From Toxotes chatareus (taxonomy: Eukaryota; Chordata; Actinopteri; Toxotidae), in contig CM028903.1 of the NCBI GenBank assembly GCA_016801885.1, forward strand, positions 14,276,535 through 14,340,534: 64,000 bases of DNA, in the 5' to 3' direction. Under the pieces are notes generated by a model. That model worked only from the letters and a program-made list of their open reading frames with translations, did not search any database and had not been told where the DNA came from. Below, piece by piece: positions 38,501-52,751 of this stretch. Each line of letters begins with the position of its first letter. The stretch's first letter is position 1. The translations under genes and the position numbers were made by a program.

Positions 38501-41500
38501 GATGATAGACAGGGAATTTGAAAAAGAAGCACAAAAACAGTTTGTGTGAGTGTTTTTAAATAGTGTGAGTCACTCTGGAGCATGCACTCACTGACAGAAG
38601 CTCAGGTGCGTTCAACTTCCACCAAGACAGTCAGGATCCAGGACACAGAATGATATTACCTGTCTAATTTTCCTCGGCCATTAATATGTGGAAGAGGTCA
38701 GATGCCAAAACTGTCAATGATTCTGAAAACAGATCCCAAGTACAGTCGATTCATGTCGTAGCTAATGCTACAAAAATGAGATCATCAAATAATTAATGAT
38801 TGGACCAGTGCCAGAGGCTCATTATTAGATCTTATCCAGCCTATAATTCTTAAGGATTATCCAGGTCTGTGAGTCAGAGTCAGAGTCATTTCATATCATT
38901 AATCTTTTCTTTTTAGTGGGAGAGAAAATTGGGACTGTGATGAATTAGTTCAGTAACTTTTTAGAGCAACAACTCTGGGGCCTAGTTAGTGGATTTAAGC
39001 TACTTTTGTGTAAGGAGTGCAGTTAAAACTGAGAGGAGAGTGACCTGTTGTGATGAGGCCATGGTGGTCTTCAGGGAGTCCAGCTCCGCCCGGCTGGACA
39101 CCAGCTCTCTCTGTAGGTCCTGAAGCTGCCCCAGCTGTTCCCTCTCCTGAGCAAGACAAGTCGAAACCAGATAGTTCACGTCAGCTCAGCTTGTTAATAA
39201 CATTTCTGAACACCAAAAACAAGAAAACCTCAGATGAAATTTTGAGTCCGCTGATGTTTATGGGACTTTCTTAGTCCCGCCTTAAGTGTTCGCAAGCGAT
39301 AACAGCATTTATCTCATGGTCACCTGTCTGTCTGCAGTCTCCTGGGCAGCCTTCACCTTCTCTTGCATCTCTTTCCTTACTGCCTCCACTTCATCCTGCG
39401 CTGCCCGAGCCACCGTCATCTGCCGGGTCACCTCTGCGTTCTACACACACACAAGCACACACACAAAGGACATGGGACACAGATACAGAGAAACATACCA
39501 AAATAATTCAGACAGAGGCCAGGTCATCAGCTTCAGGGCAAATAAAAAGGACATTTAATTTAAGGACACACTTAATTTAACTTGAAGGTTCCAGGTTTTA
39601 TATTTGGGTATAAGGACAGACAGTGAGGTTTCATAAACATGAAGAAGAGAGACCTGTCATTCTCACCTTCCTCAACAGGTCTGCGTGACTCTGAACCAAC
39701 TCTGTGTACTTCTCCTTCAGTTTGGTGTAGCGTTGCTCGTTGGCTTGAGCTTTTCCTGGTGAGACACATGAAGGCCGGGAGAGACAAACACAGTTATCAG
39801 CAGAGGAAGCGGCACCATCACTGATCCAGTAAATGACTTCAGCATGTGAGGAAATTGCAGTTAAATTATTTCCACAATAAAGTCCTGGTTTAATAAATTC
39901 TTTTTTTTTTTTTTACTTTTTCCGTGTGACTAGTTTTCTCCTTTCCCTGCGTGTTTGAGAAATTAAAGTGTTTTTAAAGTTTCCTGTTTTTTTCTTGGTC
40001 TTATTTTGATCAGAGTATTACTCATGCAATTAAACCATTTGAATTTCAAGAGGAGGTAACCTATGCTTTAAAGTGTGTTGAAGCACACCTTGAACAACTG
40101 TTACCTTTCCTAAGTGGGTTTTCCCAACAACGAGAAGAGTAGCTACCGTGTTTGCAACAATTTTTAAATCTCTGCAGTCAACACTTCTCAGCTGAGGCAT
40201 GGACACAACCAGGAGCAAAAAAATAAATAAAATATGAGGCTAAAACATAAAATGCTGCTCACTAAGTGTGCTGGTGTGTTCAAAGATATTGAAATAATGT
40301 CCCTGTTCTGGACATGCATCCTCTATCCTCTATAAGATGGCTTTAGACTGAAGGCAAAAAGCTTCAACAATTCCAGACTACATACTCTCTATCTCCGTCA
40401 GGCTCCGCTGCTCCTTTTCCGTGTCCTCTCTGACCCTCCTCAGGTCGTCCAGCTCGGCCTTCAGGAACTCGCTCTCTCCCACAGCCTGCAGCCTCAGGTG
40501 GCTCTGCTCGGCGAGCTCCGCCTCCAGCTCACTGACACGTCCCCTCAGCACCTGACACAACCGACCGCTCTGGTGACGGGGAGAGCGGAGGAGGAGGGAA
40601 TGGAGGAAGGGAAGATGGAGAAGAGGTGACTGTCTGTTGTGTGTGTTATTATGATTTTTTAAGCTCCATATGAGGTTTAAAAGATGCAACAGCCAGTAAA
40701 AAGGAAATAGGATTCTTTGATTCTTTACCTCCAGTCTGAAAGACTCAAGCTCTTCTTTGAGGGCCTGGATCTCCCTCGTCAACTGTTCGATCAGACGGTC
40801 TCTGATGGACACAGATGGATGAAATACATAAACATACAGCCAAATAAATTACCTGTATCGCCAATGGTAACTGTCATCCGTCACGACTGAATTGGAGTTT
40901 GATTTTCGGTTTTAGGTTTCTCAGCTTTGTGTTGCCATCTTTAACGTACACAACACAAACATAATCACATCAAAGACCCAAAGCTGTGCTGTAAATTTTA
41001 ACTGGTAGCAGATAAATGTTTGCTGTTTTCTGGGTAGATAATCTTTATTGGGAAATTTGTTTTGAGAGTCTGCACATGGTCATATCTCACAAGATGTGAG
41101 ATACATGAAATAAACATGGTGGACATATGGTCATATACACACATACATTCATGGTCTTATATGTAGCCTCACATATGATTACAGACACAACAGTACATTG
41201 ATGGATGGATGTCTGGTGCAATTTAAGTCAAGAGGTCAGGTGTAGGGGGCCTGATGATTTTTTTAGTGGTGGTTTATCTGATACTGTTTGTTTTTGCTGG
41301 AAATGATAAGCATGGTGAAGCAGCAGGAACTCGTTATCAGTTCACCCAGCGACCAGTGTCTGATGATGAATCAGGTGTTCACATTTTTTGGCGCAAATGT
41401 AACAAGATTTATTTTGCTTCTTGGTGATTTTCAAATTATTACGACACCTATAACCTTCTTATAAAAGACAAATCTTAAAACATAATCTTGTGATGAGCCT

Positions 41501-44500
41501 TACTTGTCGTCCTTGCGCATGCCGTTCTGACTGTTGAAGTTGAACGGGTCTATAGCAGCCGAGGTGCCAAACAGGTCGTCAAACTTGGTCTCCAAAGCAG
41601 CCTGTGAGTTTAATATAGGTATGTTTAAAGGAAAATATAGACAATTCAAATGAAATATGTATGTTAAACCTACGCTGGCACTATTTTATTGTTGCCTGAG
41701 CTTCAATCATTAACTAACCTGAGTTATTAGTTTTAGTTACTTTGTCTTTTGTAATAATTGTGACTCTACAGTTATTAGGAAACAGTCTTTGCCTTATACA
41801 ATCCACCACAGTTCCGCTGAGTGTAACAGAACTAGTTTGGATTTACAGCTAAAGACAACATTTAGTACACATCAAACCCAGCTGCTCACACACAGTCTAT
41901 GATCCAGGTGTTCTGCAGCTGGACTGTGGGTCCAAAATGTCATTAATTATCTCATTATTTCCCATTTCACAAGATGATAAATGTGTTTGTTTTCTTTCCA
42001 CATTCATCTCAACAGCCAGCTATTTGAAAGTCAATATAATTAACACCATGACATGCCAGCATAAATATAAAGCAGATGTTTAGAGTAGTTTTTTTAACCA
42101 AGAATCTAAAAAATCTGTGTTTTCATAAGGGAGTCTATTAGTGAAGCAGGTTGTTTCCCGTTTTATCTCCTCCAGTTTCCCGCTCTGCAGCTATTCCCTG
42201 CTGAAACTCCCACATCCAAAACATCCCTCTTAAATCTTTGATTGATGATTACAACAACACACATTATGAGCCAAGGAGCCAGCCAGATACAAAACAGATG
42301 GGATTCCATTTAAGAAGGTACCGTTCAGAGATACTTGTCTTGTGTAGTTACCGGCAGTGAGGGGACATCTGTGTCCACCAAGTCGTCCGTCTCCACCATG
42401 TGCTCTGACTCAGGGGACGAGGACTCGGCGGGGATCACGACCACGGGGCTGATGTGCTCCGACAGAGCTGACGCACGCAGGAAGTTAGGAGGGTTCTGTC
42501 ATGGATCAGAAAGCAAAAGTTTCAATCAGTGTATTCACATCAATATCTGGTGCCTAGATTTGACAAACATCAGATTTAGTACATATAGTATGATCAGATG
42601 CGAAAAAAAAGAAATTAAAAACACTCTTTTCATGGCTGAAGAGCTAAGTAATTGCACACACTGATGGATCAGACACCCCTCAGTGAGAGAATTTACTTGT
42701 TTCTCATCACGACATAAATCTTTTTCTCGTATTAACCACATTTTCGTCTCTATGCAGCTGTGTGATAAGATTTCAGATCTTGAATTACTCCCCGCGTCTC
42801 TCTCAGATCACAGAGCTGTGACAGGTAAAATAACTCTCTGCCCTAAAACGTTTCAACTCCACTCCACTGCAAAATGACGAAATGAAAGAACAATGGGATG
42901 AATTTATTGCAACTGATAAAGCACCAGTGACTGATCCCGGGATTCTATGGGAGGCACTGAAGCGATGCATCAGCGATAAAACAATTGGGTTGGCTTCAAA
43001 CCTAAACAAATCCAGACTGCAGCATATTAGGAAAAAAACCCATCTATACAGTAGAAAACATTATGATCTTAAACATCAAGCCTGAACTAGTGCTTAAGAG
43101 GAAGCCACTCAGCAAAGACCTCAATCATTTGCTCACACAGAGCATAGTTCCTCGTGCACAGACCAAGGAAAAATGACTAAATAGTGCACAACAAGGCCAC
43201 CTGCTTGCACTGAAACTGAAAACCAGCAAAAGACAAGTAAATGTAACCTCTATTAAATCCATCGCTGGTAAATTGTGTACAGACCCAACAGAACTTATGA
43301 CAGAGGTAGATTTTTGTGTAAAAAAAAATATTTTTTAACATCTAGGCTTATATGGTGGAAAAAAAACACCCAGCCTGAAGCTGTCAACTCTCCTAAGACA
43401 AAAGGACGAAGGGGAATTTGTACTGTGCCCCGTCTCCAGGCGGTTAAATCCTGCTTCTCGTGTGTCTCGGTGGCCAGTGGAAGAGAACATGGCAGACCCT
43501 CGCAGGTTACAGGAACTGATCCACTCCAACATTTTTTTCATTCAAACAATAAAGAAAGAAATCTGGCTCAGTTATAGCTCAAGCAATCTCCATCTGGTAT
43601 CTTGCTGAGCAGAACTGCAAAATTCTGTCTAGCAGGTATCTTCACTCTCCCATTTTTCATCACAATAACCCTGCAACTGCACACCCTCTGTGACATTTAT
43701 GGTCCTGTGGGCCTCTGAGCACTTCAAGACATCCAGAAACATTTCAATATACCTGGCACATCTTTCTTTTTCTAACTCTGCACAGCAATGTGCAGCACTC
43801 ATGGTGTTCCCTTGGACACAGCTCACTTTTTTTTCCCATACAGCTCTGACCAACCCCATCGGACTGGTCTCGATAATATATTCCATCTTGGGTAAGGCCT
43901 CCTGTAAGCCCCTGTCTATTGAGAGGCTGTGGAAGGCAGACCTCTCCTCAAATAGCTTCAACCCAAATTAGAAACTTATCTGGCAGAACATGCAACTATC
44001 TTCCAGGAGCCCCAACCATCAAGCTATTCCTTTAAATTTCATACACACAACATATTTCACTCAGTCCACTGCATAAAATGAAAGCTTTACCATCAGAACT
44101 GAGCCCTTTACACTCAAAATGTGTTGGGCACATTTTTTCATAGGGTGTGGGGAATGCCCAAGAATAGCAGAGCACTTGAGGAGGCTTTCAGAGATGCTAT
44201 CAAGCAAATTGTCACAAACAAACCCTTATGTGCCAAAAAATGTCTTATTATTTAATTACAGCTCCAACTTGGAACTCTGTGTGAAGCAGAGACGTCTCTG
44301 GCTAGCTGGCGTCACTGCTGCCAAGTGGCTTATAGCTTGTAGTTGGAAAACTCTTCTTTCTGTCAGTTTACAAAGATGGCTTCACGACTTTATAGATAAA
44401 GCAAGCATGGAACACTGGGCTGCCAACAGGCAACAGGCAAAAACACTAAACCTCTCACACTGGAAACAGGTGATTACTATAATTTAATCTTTAACATAAC

Positions 44501-46070
44501 TGTTCTACGTGTCCATAAGGTCCACGGTGAGAGGGAGACAAAGGGACGTTTATGAGATGGCAAGACTTTTTTGTGTTTATTTACTGAACCCCCTAAAAAC
44601 TGATAACAACACACACACAAAGGCAGAGATTTAGAGATCTTTGTTGGGAAATTACTTAAATTGTTAAACAGAAACCTGAAACAATCGTCATAGGTCAGCT
44701 TGGGGCTCAGGTGTGGTTAAAGGTGGAAAATGTAAGAATTAGCGAGGGTGGCTCCTCACCTCAGGCAACTGTGGGATCTGAATCAGCCTCTTGAAATACT
44801 GCAGGTTACTGGAGCGATAGAACAGACTCTTTAACCTGAAACAGAGAGAGAGAATGATAAAGACAAACAGACAGAGGAAAAATAGGAATCATGAGAGAAT
44901 CAGAGTGAGGAGCGGAGAGTTTGATAGTGAAAATTCATTCAACACGCTACTGAGAGTTCAGTCCTCTGGGTCACGCTCAGTTGGAGAATACAATGAATAC
45001 TGTGAAGCTGCGACTGCAAGTGAACTTCATACTTTTTGAACTGTTCCTGGAAGCGATCTCTGTGGCCCTGGAGAGTGTCTGCTGGAAGGCCTGCAAGTGC
45101 ACACAAAACACAAACACGTCAGTGCTTGGACATGCAAACTGTTCAGATATATTAAGAGATTAATGGATGAATATATCAAAGCTGGCAAGTGAAAGTCTTC
45201 AAATTTCCAAAACTTTATCCAGTAGGTCTTTGAGAGATTTCATGTGTCCAAGGGGTCTGAGAAATTCTCAGACACTGAGAAGATAATGTCATCTTTGAAT
45301 CTTTGAAGGAAAGTGTCACCCAAGTTTTTACACACATTTGTATCTCTGTACTGTACGTTTATGAGCTAAAGAAGCTCAACAGCTTGATCCAACGCTGTTT
45401 AAGAGGGCCTCATGCAGGAACCACAAACAGATTTGTTCTTAAGTGGCACGTACGAGTGATTTAAAAAATAATTTGTGGCATTCACAATAATGAAAAACAA
45501 TTTAGCTGGCAATCAATTTGCAGAACTGATCAACAGTTTCTGTCCCTCTTTAAGCAAAAACTGGTGCCTGTTTTTATCAAATGTGACAGTAAAAATACTC
45601 TCTGGTTTTGGATTGTTGGTTGGATAAAACAAGCAATTTAGGGACATCATTTTTGGGCTCTGGGAAGTTGAGATGAGCGTTTTTAACAACTTTTTGACCT
45701 TTCATGGACTAAATGATTGAATGTTTTGACATAGAATGACAGAAAGCAGCCTGCAATTGGCAAAGACTGGATTTAACAAAGTTTTCCAATCACTACAGAA
45801 ATAATTTTTTAAATTGCAGAATATTTGTGTCCTGACCAAAAACCCTGCACAACTTTTACTATGTACTATTTTTACTGAAAGCTGTAGTTAAGCACTTTGA
45901 CCAACAGAGAAGAGTGTGTGTCACTCACAGGAGTGCAGCTTAAACAGCAGCTTAACGGTGTAGTCATACAGGTGGCTGCAGTCCAGGATGACTTGGATGA
46001 GGGGGGCCAGACGACACTGACCAGCTGCTGTCACCGACACCGATCGAGACATGTCTAGAGAGCTGAATAC

Positions 46071-46103
<33 letters not shown>

Positions 46104-49100
46104 AGAGAGAGAGGGATGCACCAGATCAATAGATGTATTGAGAAGATCAATAATCACACACACACACAGACACACAGCAGGAGCCACCACACACTCACAC
46201 ATACACACAGATGAGTGATTATTAATGCAAACACCAAGAGACAGTCATGCATGAGACTCATCGATTATAAATTTTTCATGAATCAATCAAGTCGTGCTGT
46301 TGCGCTCTCTCTATTCATTCCACTGCCTCGGCCGCTAAAAATTAAGTAATAAAGTATTTGAAAGCAACACACAGCTCGCTCCTGCTTAAAAAAAAACCAG
46401 AAAGGCAGGGGGAAAAAAATTGTTTTAAAGTGGAGCGGAGAGGGAGCGGCAACCTGAAACACTAACAGGATTGTCTGACTCCCTCTCTGCCTACATCATT
46501 ACACCCCCTCTTTCATTTCCCTGCTGCCCTGCTCACACCATCCCCAAAGCCAGACCCTGAGAGCCTCTGTGCACTGCAGAGGCGTGGTTTCCTGCACAGC
46601 TAGAAAACACACACAGAAACATACACAAACACACAAACACCTCAGGCCTGGCTACTTTACCCTTAGATGACGTGATGCTTTAAAAAAAAAAAAAAAAAAA
46701 CACCAGACCCGGGGAGGAAGCTGACAAGAGTTTGAGATTTGGGTGTTACTCAACACAGGTTATTATGTATGGTGGGATTTTTGGGCGTTTTACAGTGGAA
46801 TATTTGATCATAAAAGCATCAAACTCATAAAAAATATTGCCCACTTTGTCTTGAACGCTAACACAAAGGTTACAGTTGTGGCAGATATCTCCATTTCTCT
46901 AGACAGAGACAGAGGAGGGGGTGATTATATCATCAGCGGGACGCAGAATGAAGAGCATGATAAATAGAGACCAGAATTTAATTTCCTCCCGTTCATTTAT
47001 GAATGGGAGTGTGCAGCTTTTCCAGCATTTCTTCGGAGCTCCTGGTCACATCCCAGCTGTCTATTTTAAGCCCGGTCCGTACTTTTAGACACATTAACCT
47101 AAGATGACTCACCCAGACAACAGCAGGGCTACAGTACAGTATGTAACCACTAAGAGCCTTGTAGCAGACAGAAGATGTGGACCTGTTACGATACTGTTGA
47201 TATCACTGGGCCACTTCTTGTCTTCAAAGTGTCTATTTCTGTACAGCGTATGTGTCAGTCAGACAGCGTCTTCCTGTCTGTCAAAGTATGAACTTGTGTG
47301 CATCTGTATGTGTGTGTGTTTATATAATGGTCTGCCATAGACAGGCCTAGCTGGTAGCACAGAGTAACACAGGCAGACCAGAATAACTTACCACCCAGGA
47401 AGAGGTTGAGCTCACACTCCAGGTAGTCAAACATCTCTACTGTCAACTGGAAGCTAGAGGGAAGATAGACAGAGCCCTTTTTAGATGCTTTCAGAAACAT
47501 ATACACAAACACACGCAGAGAGACACAAACAGGTCCATTGTCAAGAGCAACAAAATGTATTTTTTTAGTTTAGTGCAGATTTTCTGTTTTCCAGTTGCGG
47601 ATGAGCGTTCTCCTGTTTCCCGTTCCTGAACATTTGGACACTCACAGAACAGCTCAGGCTGACTAACTCCAAAGTTTTCTGAGATCAACACTCTTGCCCT
47701 ATGATGCTTTTTATAACAATGCAGACTTGCCTTCCTGCATTCTCACTGGCTGTGTCATATTCAAATCTGTCAGTATTATACCGAGTACAATGCCTGCCTG
47801 TGGCTGTACAGCAAAGTGGTTCTTAACCTGGGAATAAATCGGAGGGTTCAGAAATAAATTAAGGTGATTACAAAGAAACTGACACATATTTCTGACACTA
47901 AATTTTTTTTTTCCCCCTGTCTTTTCTCAAATTTGTGTGTGTGTGTGAAAATAAGGAGCTGTTAAAACACCAAGGCCATAACCTTTGATGAAGTAAAGAC
48001 TGGCTTGTTTTTTTTGGACTTCACTAGCCAAAGCAGTTGGGAACCACTGGCACAGACGTATTAAAGCAGGTACTTTGTTTAACAAATGTACAAGAACTGA
48101 ACTGCTGGGAGGGAGAATGAAAAACGCTGAACCACTAATATGAACAATATCAGTCAAACCCACTAACATCCTGTGTTTTCGTTTTTCGATTTGCACATTA
48201 ATCTGATCTTTGAAATAAATTGAATTATTAATAAATTGACTAGCTGTATTGTCTCTGCCTTTTAATTTCCTGACAGTATGAAGAACAAGCAGTATAAGTC
48301 TATTAAAATCAGTAAAACCCTAAAATGTGTTCCATCTTTTAAACTGAGCTTGTTGCTGAACAACACCTCCAGGCTGCTCTAAAATTATCACCACAAATAG
48401 CCTCATTTGGCTTATTCATGTGTGAGTGTCAGCTCTGGCGCATCATGATTAAAGTCATGCAGTTTCATTTCACACTTTTGTCCACACAGATGAGGAATAA
48501 CACTGAAACTCATTACTATGAGGGTCCTGCAGGCCGGGCCTGCTCTGCGGTCCTGCTCAACACTAACAACCATGACAGCATCCGAAGCAGCAGAACGCCA
48601 CACTCACAAGTTGTTAACGTCGTTCTCTCCCGCCTCTTCAAGCTGTCTGTTTGACATCTGCAGGTTGCCGGGGAAACGAGGGTTCTGAAAGAGACGACAA
48701 CACGAGGAAGCTTTAAACTCAAATCACATAGTTCAACTGTCCAGCTGGTTGATAACTTAGTGCTATAAAGCCCCGTAAATCTGAGGAGAACCCACAGAGT
48801 CTGGTGTTCATCACTATGAGCGTCCCCTTTCACATCAGTCATGTGATCCACTGTCAATAAAACAAGATGTTGACCAAAGCCGCTTTAATTGAAGGTATCT
48901 GAATGCTTCTTCAATCACGACCGGCTGTTAGGTATTTGGGATGAAACCCTTTTGAATCCCTCTGATTAGTGAATTGTTTGGACTTTGCCTGCTGTCAGAC
49001 TTTGTCCCCTGTTGACTACCGTACATCCTCTCTCACTAGCTGAACCCAATCAAAACACCCTGGCTCTGTATCAAACAGACGGTGGACTGGCTGCCGGTTA

Positions 49101-52100
49101 TGCTGGATTTACACAACGCTGTAGCACTGAAGGTTAACTAGCCAATAACAGTATTTGAAGTAATGCCATTTAGTTAAACATTGTATGAGGACACCGAAAA
49201 GACAAAGACAAAAGACAGAGCAGTTGTCTTTATGTGGAATATTATTAGTCATACACTAATAACCTGATTTTGTTATTTATTTAAAATATTTATTTCTATT
49301 GCAATATGCATGTATGCAATAGATGGTGATTATTTAACACGTAATTCTCTGCTCGCGGCTCTTTGCAGGTTACAGATTAATATGAGACTGTTTACAGGAA
49401 CTGATTGTTGATTAATTGACCTGTATCAAGGGTGTGACAAGAGAATGTATATTATTTCTGCCTCTGTGAGCTCAGCTGTTATTTTGCATAATGCCCGAAC
49501 CTCACAGATCAACCTGCATGGTGATGTATAAGTATATATCACAACAAATTTAGCAAACACAGGCTAAAGAGATGTGAAATACAAGTAAAGTGTCATAAGT
49601 GTCACATTGCACCTTTGTTTCTTGAGCTGCATCTTGCCAAACCGCCCTCGCCCTTGGGCCTTCAGCAGGGCCACAGCTAACCACATCTTCCTGTGATAGG
49701 ATCAGCACTACCTTTTGGTCCCTGCTCATGCTCAGCTGTCTCATAAAAAGAAGGCTACATTACAGGCTACCATTAGTGTAGAAGCCAGAATTTTCTATGA
49801 TGCCCCCACCCCACCCCACCCCTACGCAAGAGCCATGCTGGCACTAAAAGGAGAGTCTGAGACAAAGATAATGAGTGATGAGGGAGACTGGCGCTGGGTT
49901 TTATAGGCCAGGCCAACTCACTTTGATGTGAAACTCCATTTTGGTGATGAGCAGTTTGAGGTAGATGCTGCACAGCTTCCCATAGCCTTCACTCAGGTGA
50001 CCCTGGGGAAAGAGACAAGACGGGGAACAGACAGACGTTGAGAGAAAGGAGGAGAGACATGATCAAAGGTAGAAAATTCACTTTCCTCTTCTTGGAAGAC
50101 TTGCTGGTTTGCTGGTTAACGAACACAAGAGGAAGTGAATCATTTGAGGAAATTCATTGTGGCACTTGGGCTGAAAGCAGCATGCTATAAAGATTCTCAT
50201 ACTGCAGGGCATGACTACACCACAGCAGTCAGGATACTCTCTTCTCTTACTACGCAGTTCACAGAGTTGTTACTGAAAAACACTGATTGAGTTTGGAGAA
50301 GGCACAGTTCACTTCTGTCTTGTGTGAAAGTGGTCTGAGAGTGTGGACAAAGTTGAACAGCCCCAACTATTTGGCCAATTGCTTCTGACTTCCTCTTTCC
50401 TCGAGCCTAGGAACATGGGTGGTAATGACACAACAGGAAAGAGAGGCTACAACCTCAGTCACAGGGACTGAACTTCCTGTATCCTTCTGTCAAGTGACAT
50501 CAGCAGAAACTGAGTAATAAAAAAAACTTGCAGAGTAAAACGAGGAATCCCTAGGCCTAAGACGTAAGACATAACTAAGGAGTGACTGTTTTGTGGCTTT
50601 ATGTAGTGCAGTCTAAACAAGTTCACAAAATAAACCTGTGCGCTCACTCAGATCGATACAAATGTGATCACCAATAGGATTTTTCTACAATTATGTTACA
50701 TTTTCAGTTCAGGTGAGAGCAGGAATTCCCTTCTGATGTAATATTACTGTCAGTTAGCCACAACATGAGGCTGGTAGGCGATGTGCTGTGAGCTCTGACG
50801 CTCACATTTGGCACAGTTTACAGGTCTCCGTCCATCACAGGCCGCAGTGTCTGTCACTCCACTCTGACAGCAGCAGGCTGAAACAGTCATGTAATCTGTT
50901 GTGATGGCCACAACAAGGACAGTTGGAGGCTTCTACTCTAATGCCTATAAACAAAGTACAAGCTGCTTGAATATATAATTCTCAGTTTTTTTTTAGGATT
51001 AATGAACAAAAACCGCTGCATGTTGCACCTCTGGCCACGCTCATAATAAAAGCTGTGATTCCTGCTGACAAAGCATAACAGATGCTTCTGTAACAGTAAA
51101 TGTGTAGTTGTAAATAATTATTGACACAGACAGTTCAAACTGCTTTACTGTCTCTTTCTGAGGGATGATTAGAATTTGTTTTTGTACAATAAGAAAAGGA
51201 CCAGTCTCAGTGTGGAATATATTTGGCTCAGCACACACAATATCAGTTCGGCTATACAAAAAGTCACCATGACATTACAACAGTGTGTACTTTGTACCTC
51301 TAACAGGTTTGCTTGCATCCAACTCTGTTTTATCAAAACACAATCACTAGTGGAGATGACATTAGGTCGTACTCCTTAGACTCATGTCTCTGCATGCTGT
51401 GATGTGACTACATTAATATAATCTTTGTGTTCTTACCCACATCCTGCTCATATCAGTTAAATCAGCCTTGTTCCTCATGGAGTCCTTTATCACCTGGAGT
51501 GACGACAGCAGACACACAGAGACAAAGCCGGAGACCAAGCAGGAGAGGAGCATTGGTGAAACAGTAGAATAAATAACTAGATGAAACAGTGTTGTGTGGA
51601 TGACTGTGTCTTTTCAAACATTTAATACACAGAAAAAAACTACAATGGAACTGAAAAGAAGATGCATAAGTGGAGATGGTTATGGCGTTATGTTATCACT
51701 ACGTACGTTTGGATGACCGTCTCGCAGCAGCTTGTGAAAGACGTGGCAGAACTTCCAACAGAGCACCGCGTTGCTGGAGAGCGGAAGCCGGTTGACCGCT
51801 GCCCAGAAAGTGTGGGCGCCTTTCTCATGATGGGTCCCCAAGATGCAGGGTGACAGGGGCAGTCAAGGATCACAGGGTTAAAGTTCTTCTGTGGCTTTGG
51901 TCTGCCTCGTGACTAATGTTACATTTGATTATCTTGTTTTCTGCTTTTTCCCTCTCCCCCTCTTTCTTTTTCAACCTCTTTGTCTGGACATCTATTCTTA
52001 TGCAGCTCTCTCTCCCCTTTCACAGGGATGTGACTGATACACTCAGGAATAATCCTTTTTTAAGCCAGTCTTCATCCTTTAATACAAGTTTAAACAGCTT

Positions 52101-52708
52101 TTTTACTGGAATGTTATGACCCCACGTTGCCAAAAGTTGTTGTGTTCCTTTTATGCAAGAAATCTGTGATTCTTGTAGTACGTTCAGACAACGTTTTTGA
52201 TCAATCACATCAAAACTAAAGACAAAAACATAAAAAGAGTTGCTGAGTGTGTGCAAGAGTCTGTCCTTCAAAGTAATTAAAAAAAGGACACAAAAAAATG
52301 ATTAAACTACAGGCTGCTTGTGCATTATATATATTAAATTTTAAATTTCATGTTTTTTAATAAGCAAAACATAAATAATTCCGGAGATCTCTTGTTTTGA
52401 AAAGTTAAAAACAAAAAATAATGAGGATATACTGGATAAACATGTCCCTCTCCCTGGGATTTTAGACAACCATTTTATGCTTTGCAGATCATTTGATGAG
52501 AGAAAAGAGAGGAAACTCTGCAAACTCCAAACAGCGCTGCTCTCTGTCTGTTTCACACATGACTACATTATCTCTGCAGAAGGGCCACGTGTAGATGATG
52601 GGGTTACACTAAGTTTGTTTTTTTGATCTTGCACTCACATAACCCTCCAGCCACAAAGGAAAGCTCCCACACACACACATGAAAATCAGGATAAACACAC
52701 TACTTCTG

Positions 52709-52751
<43 letters not shown>

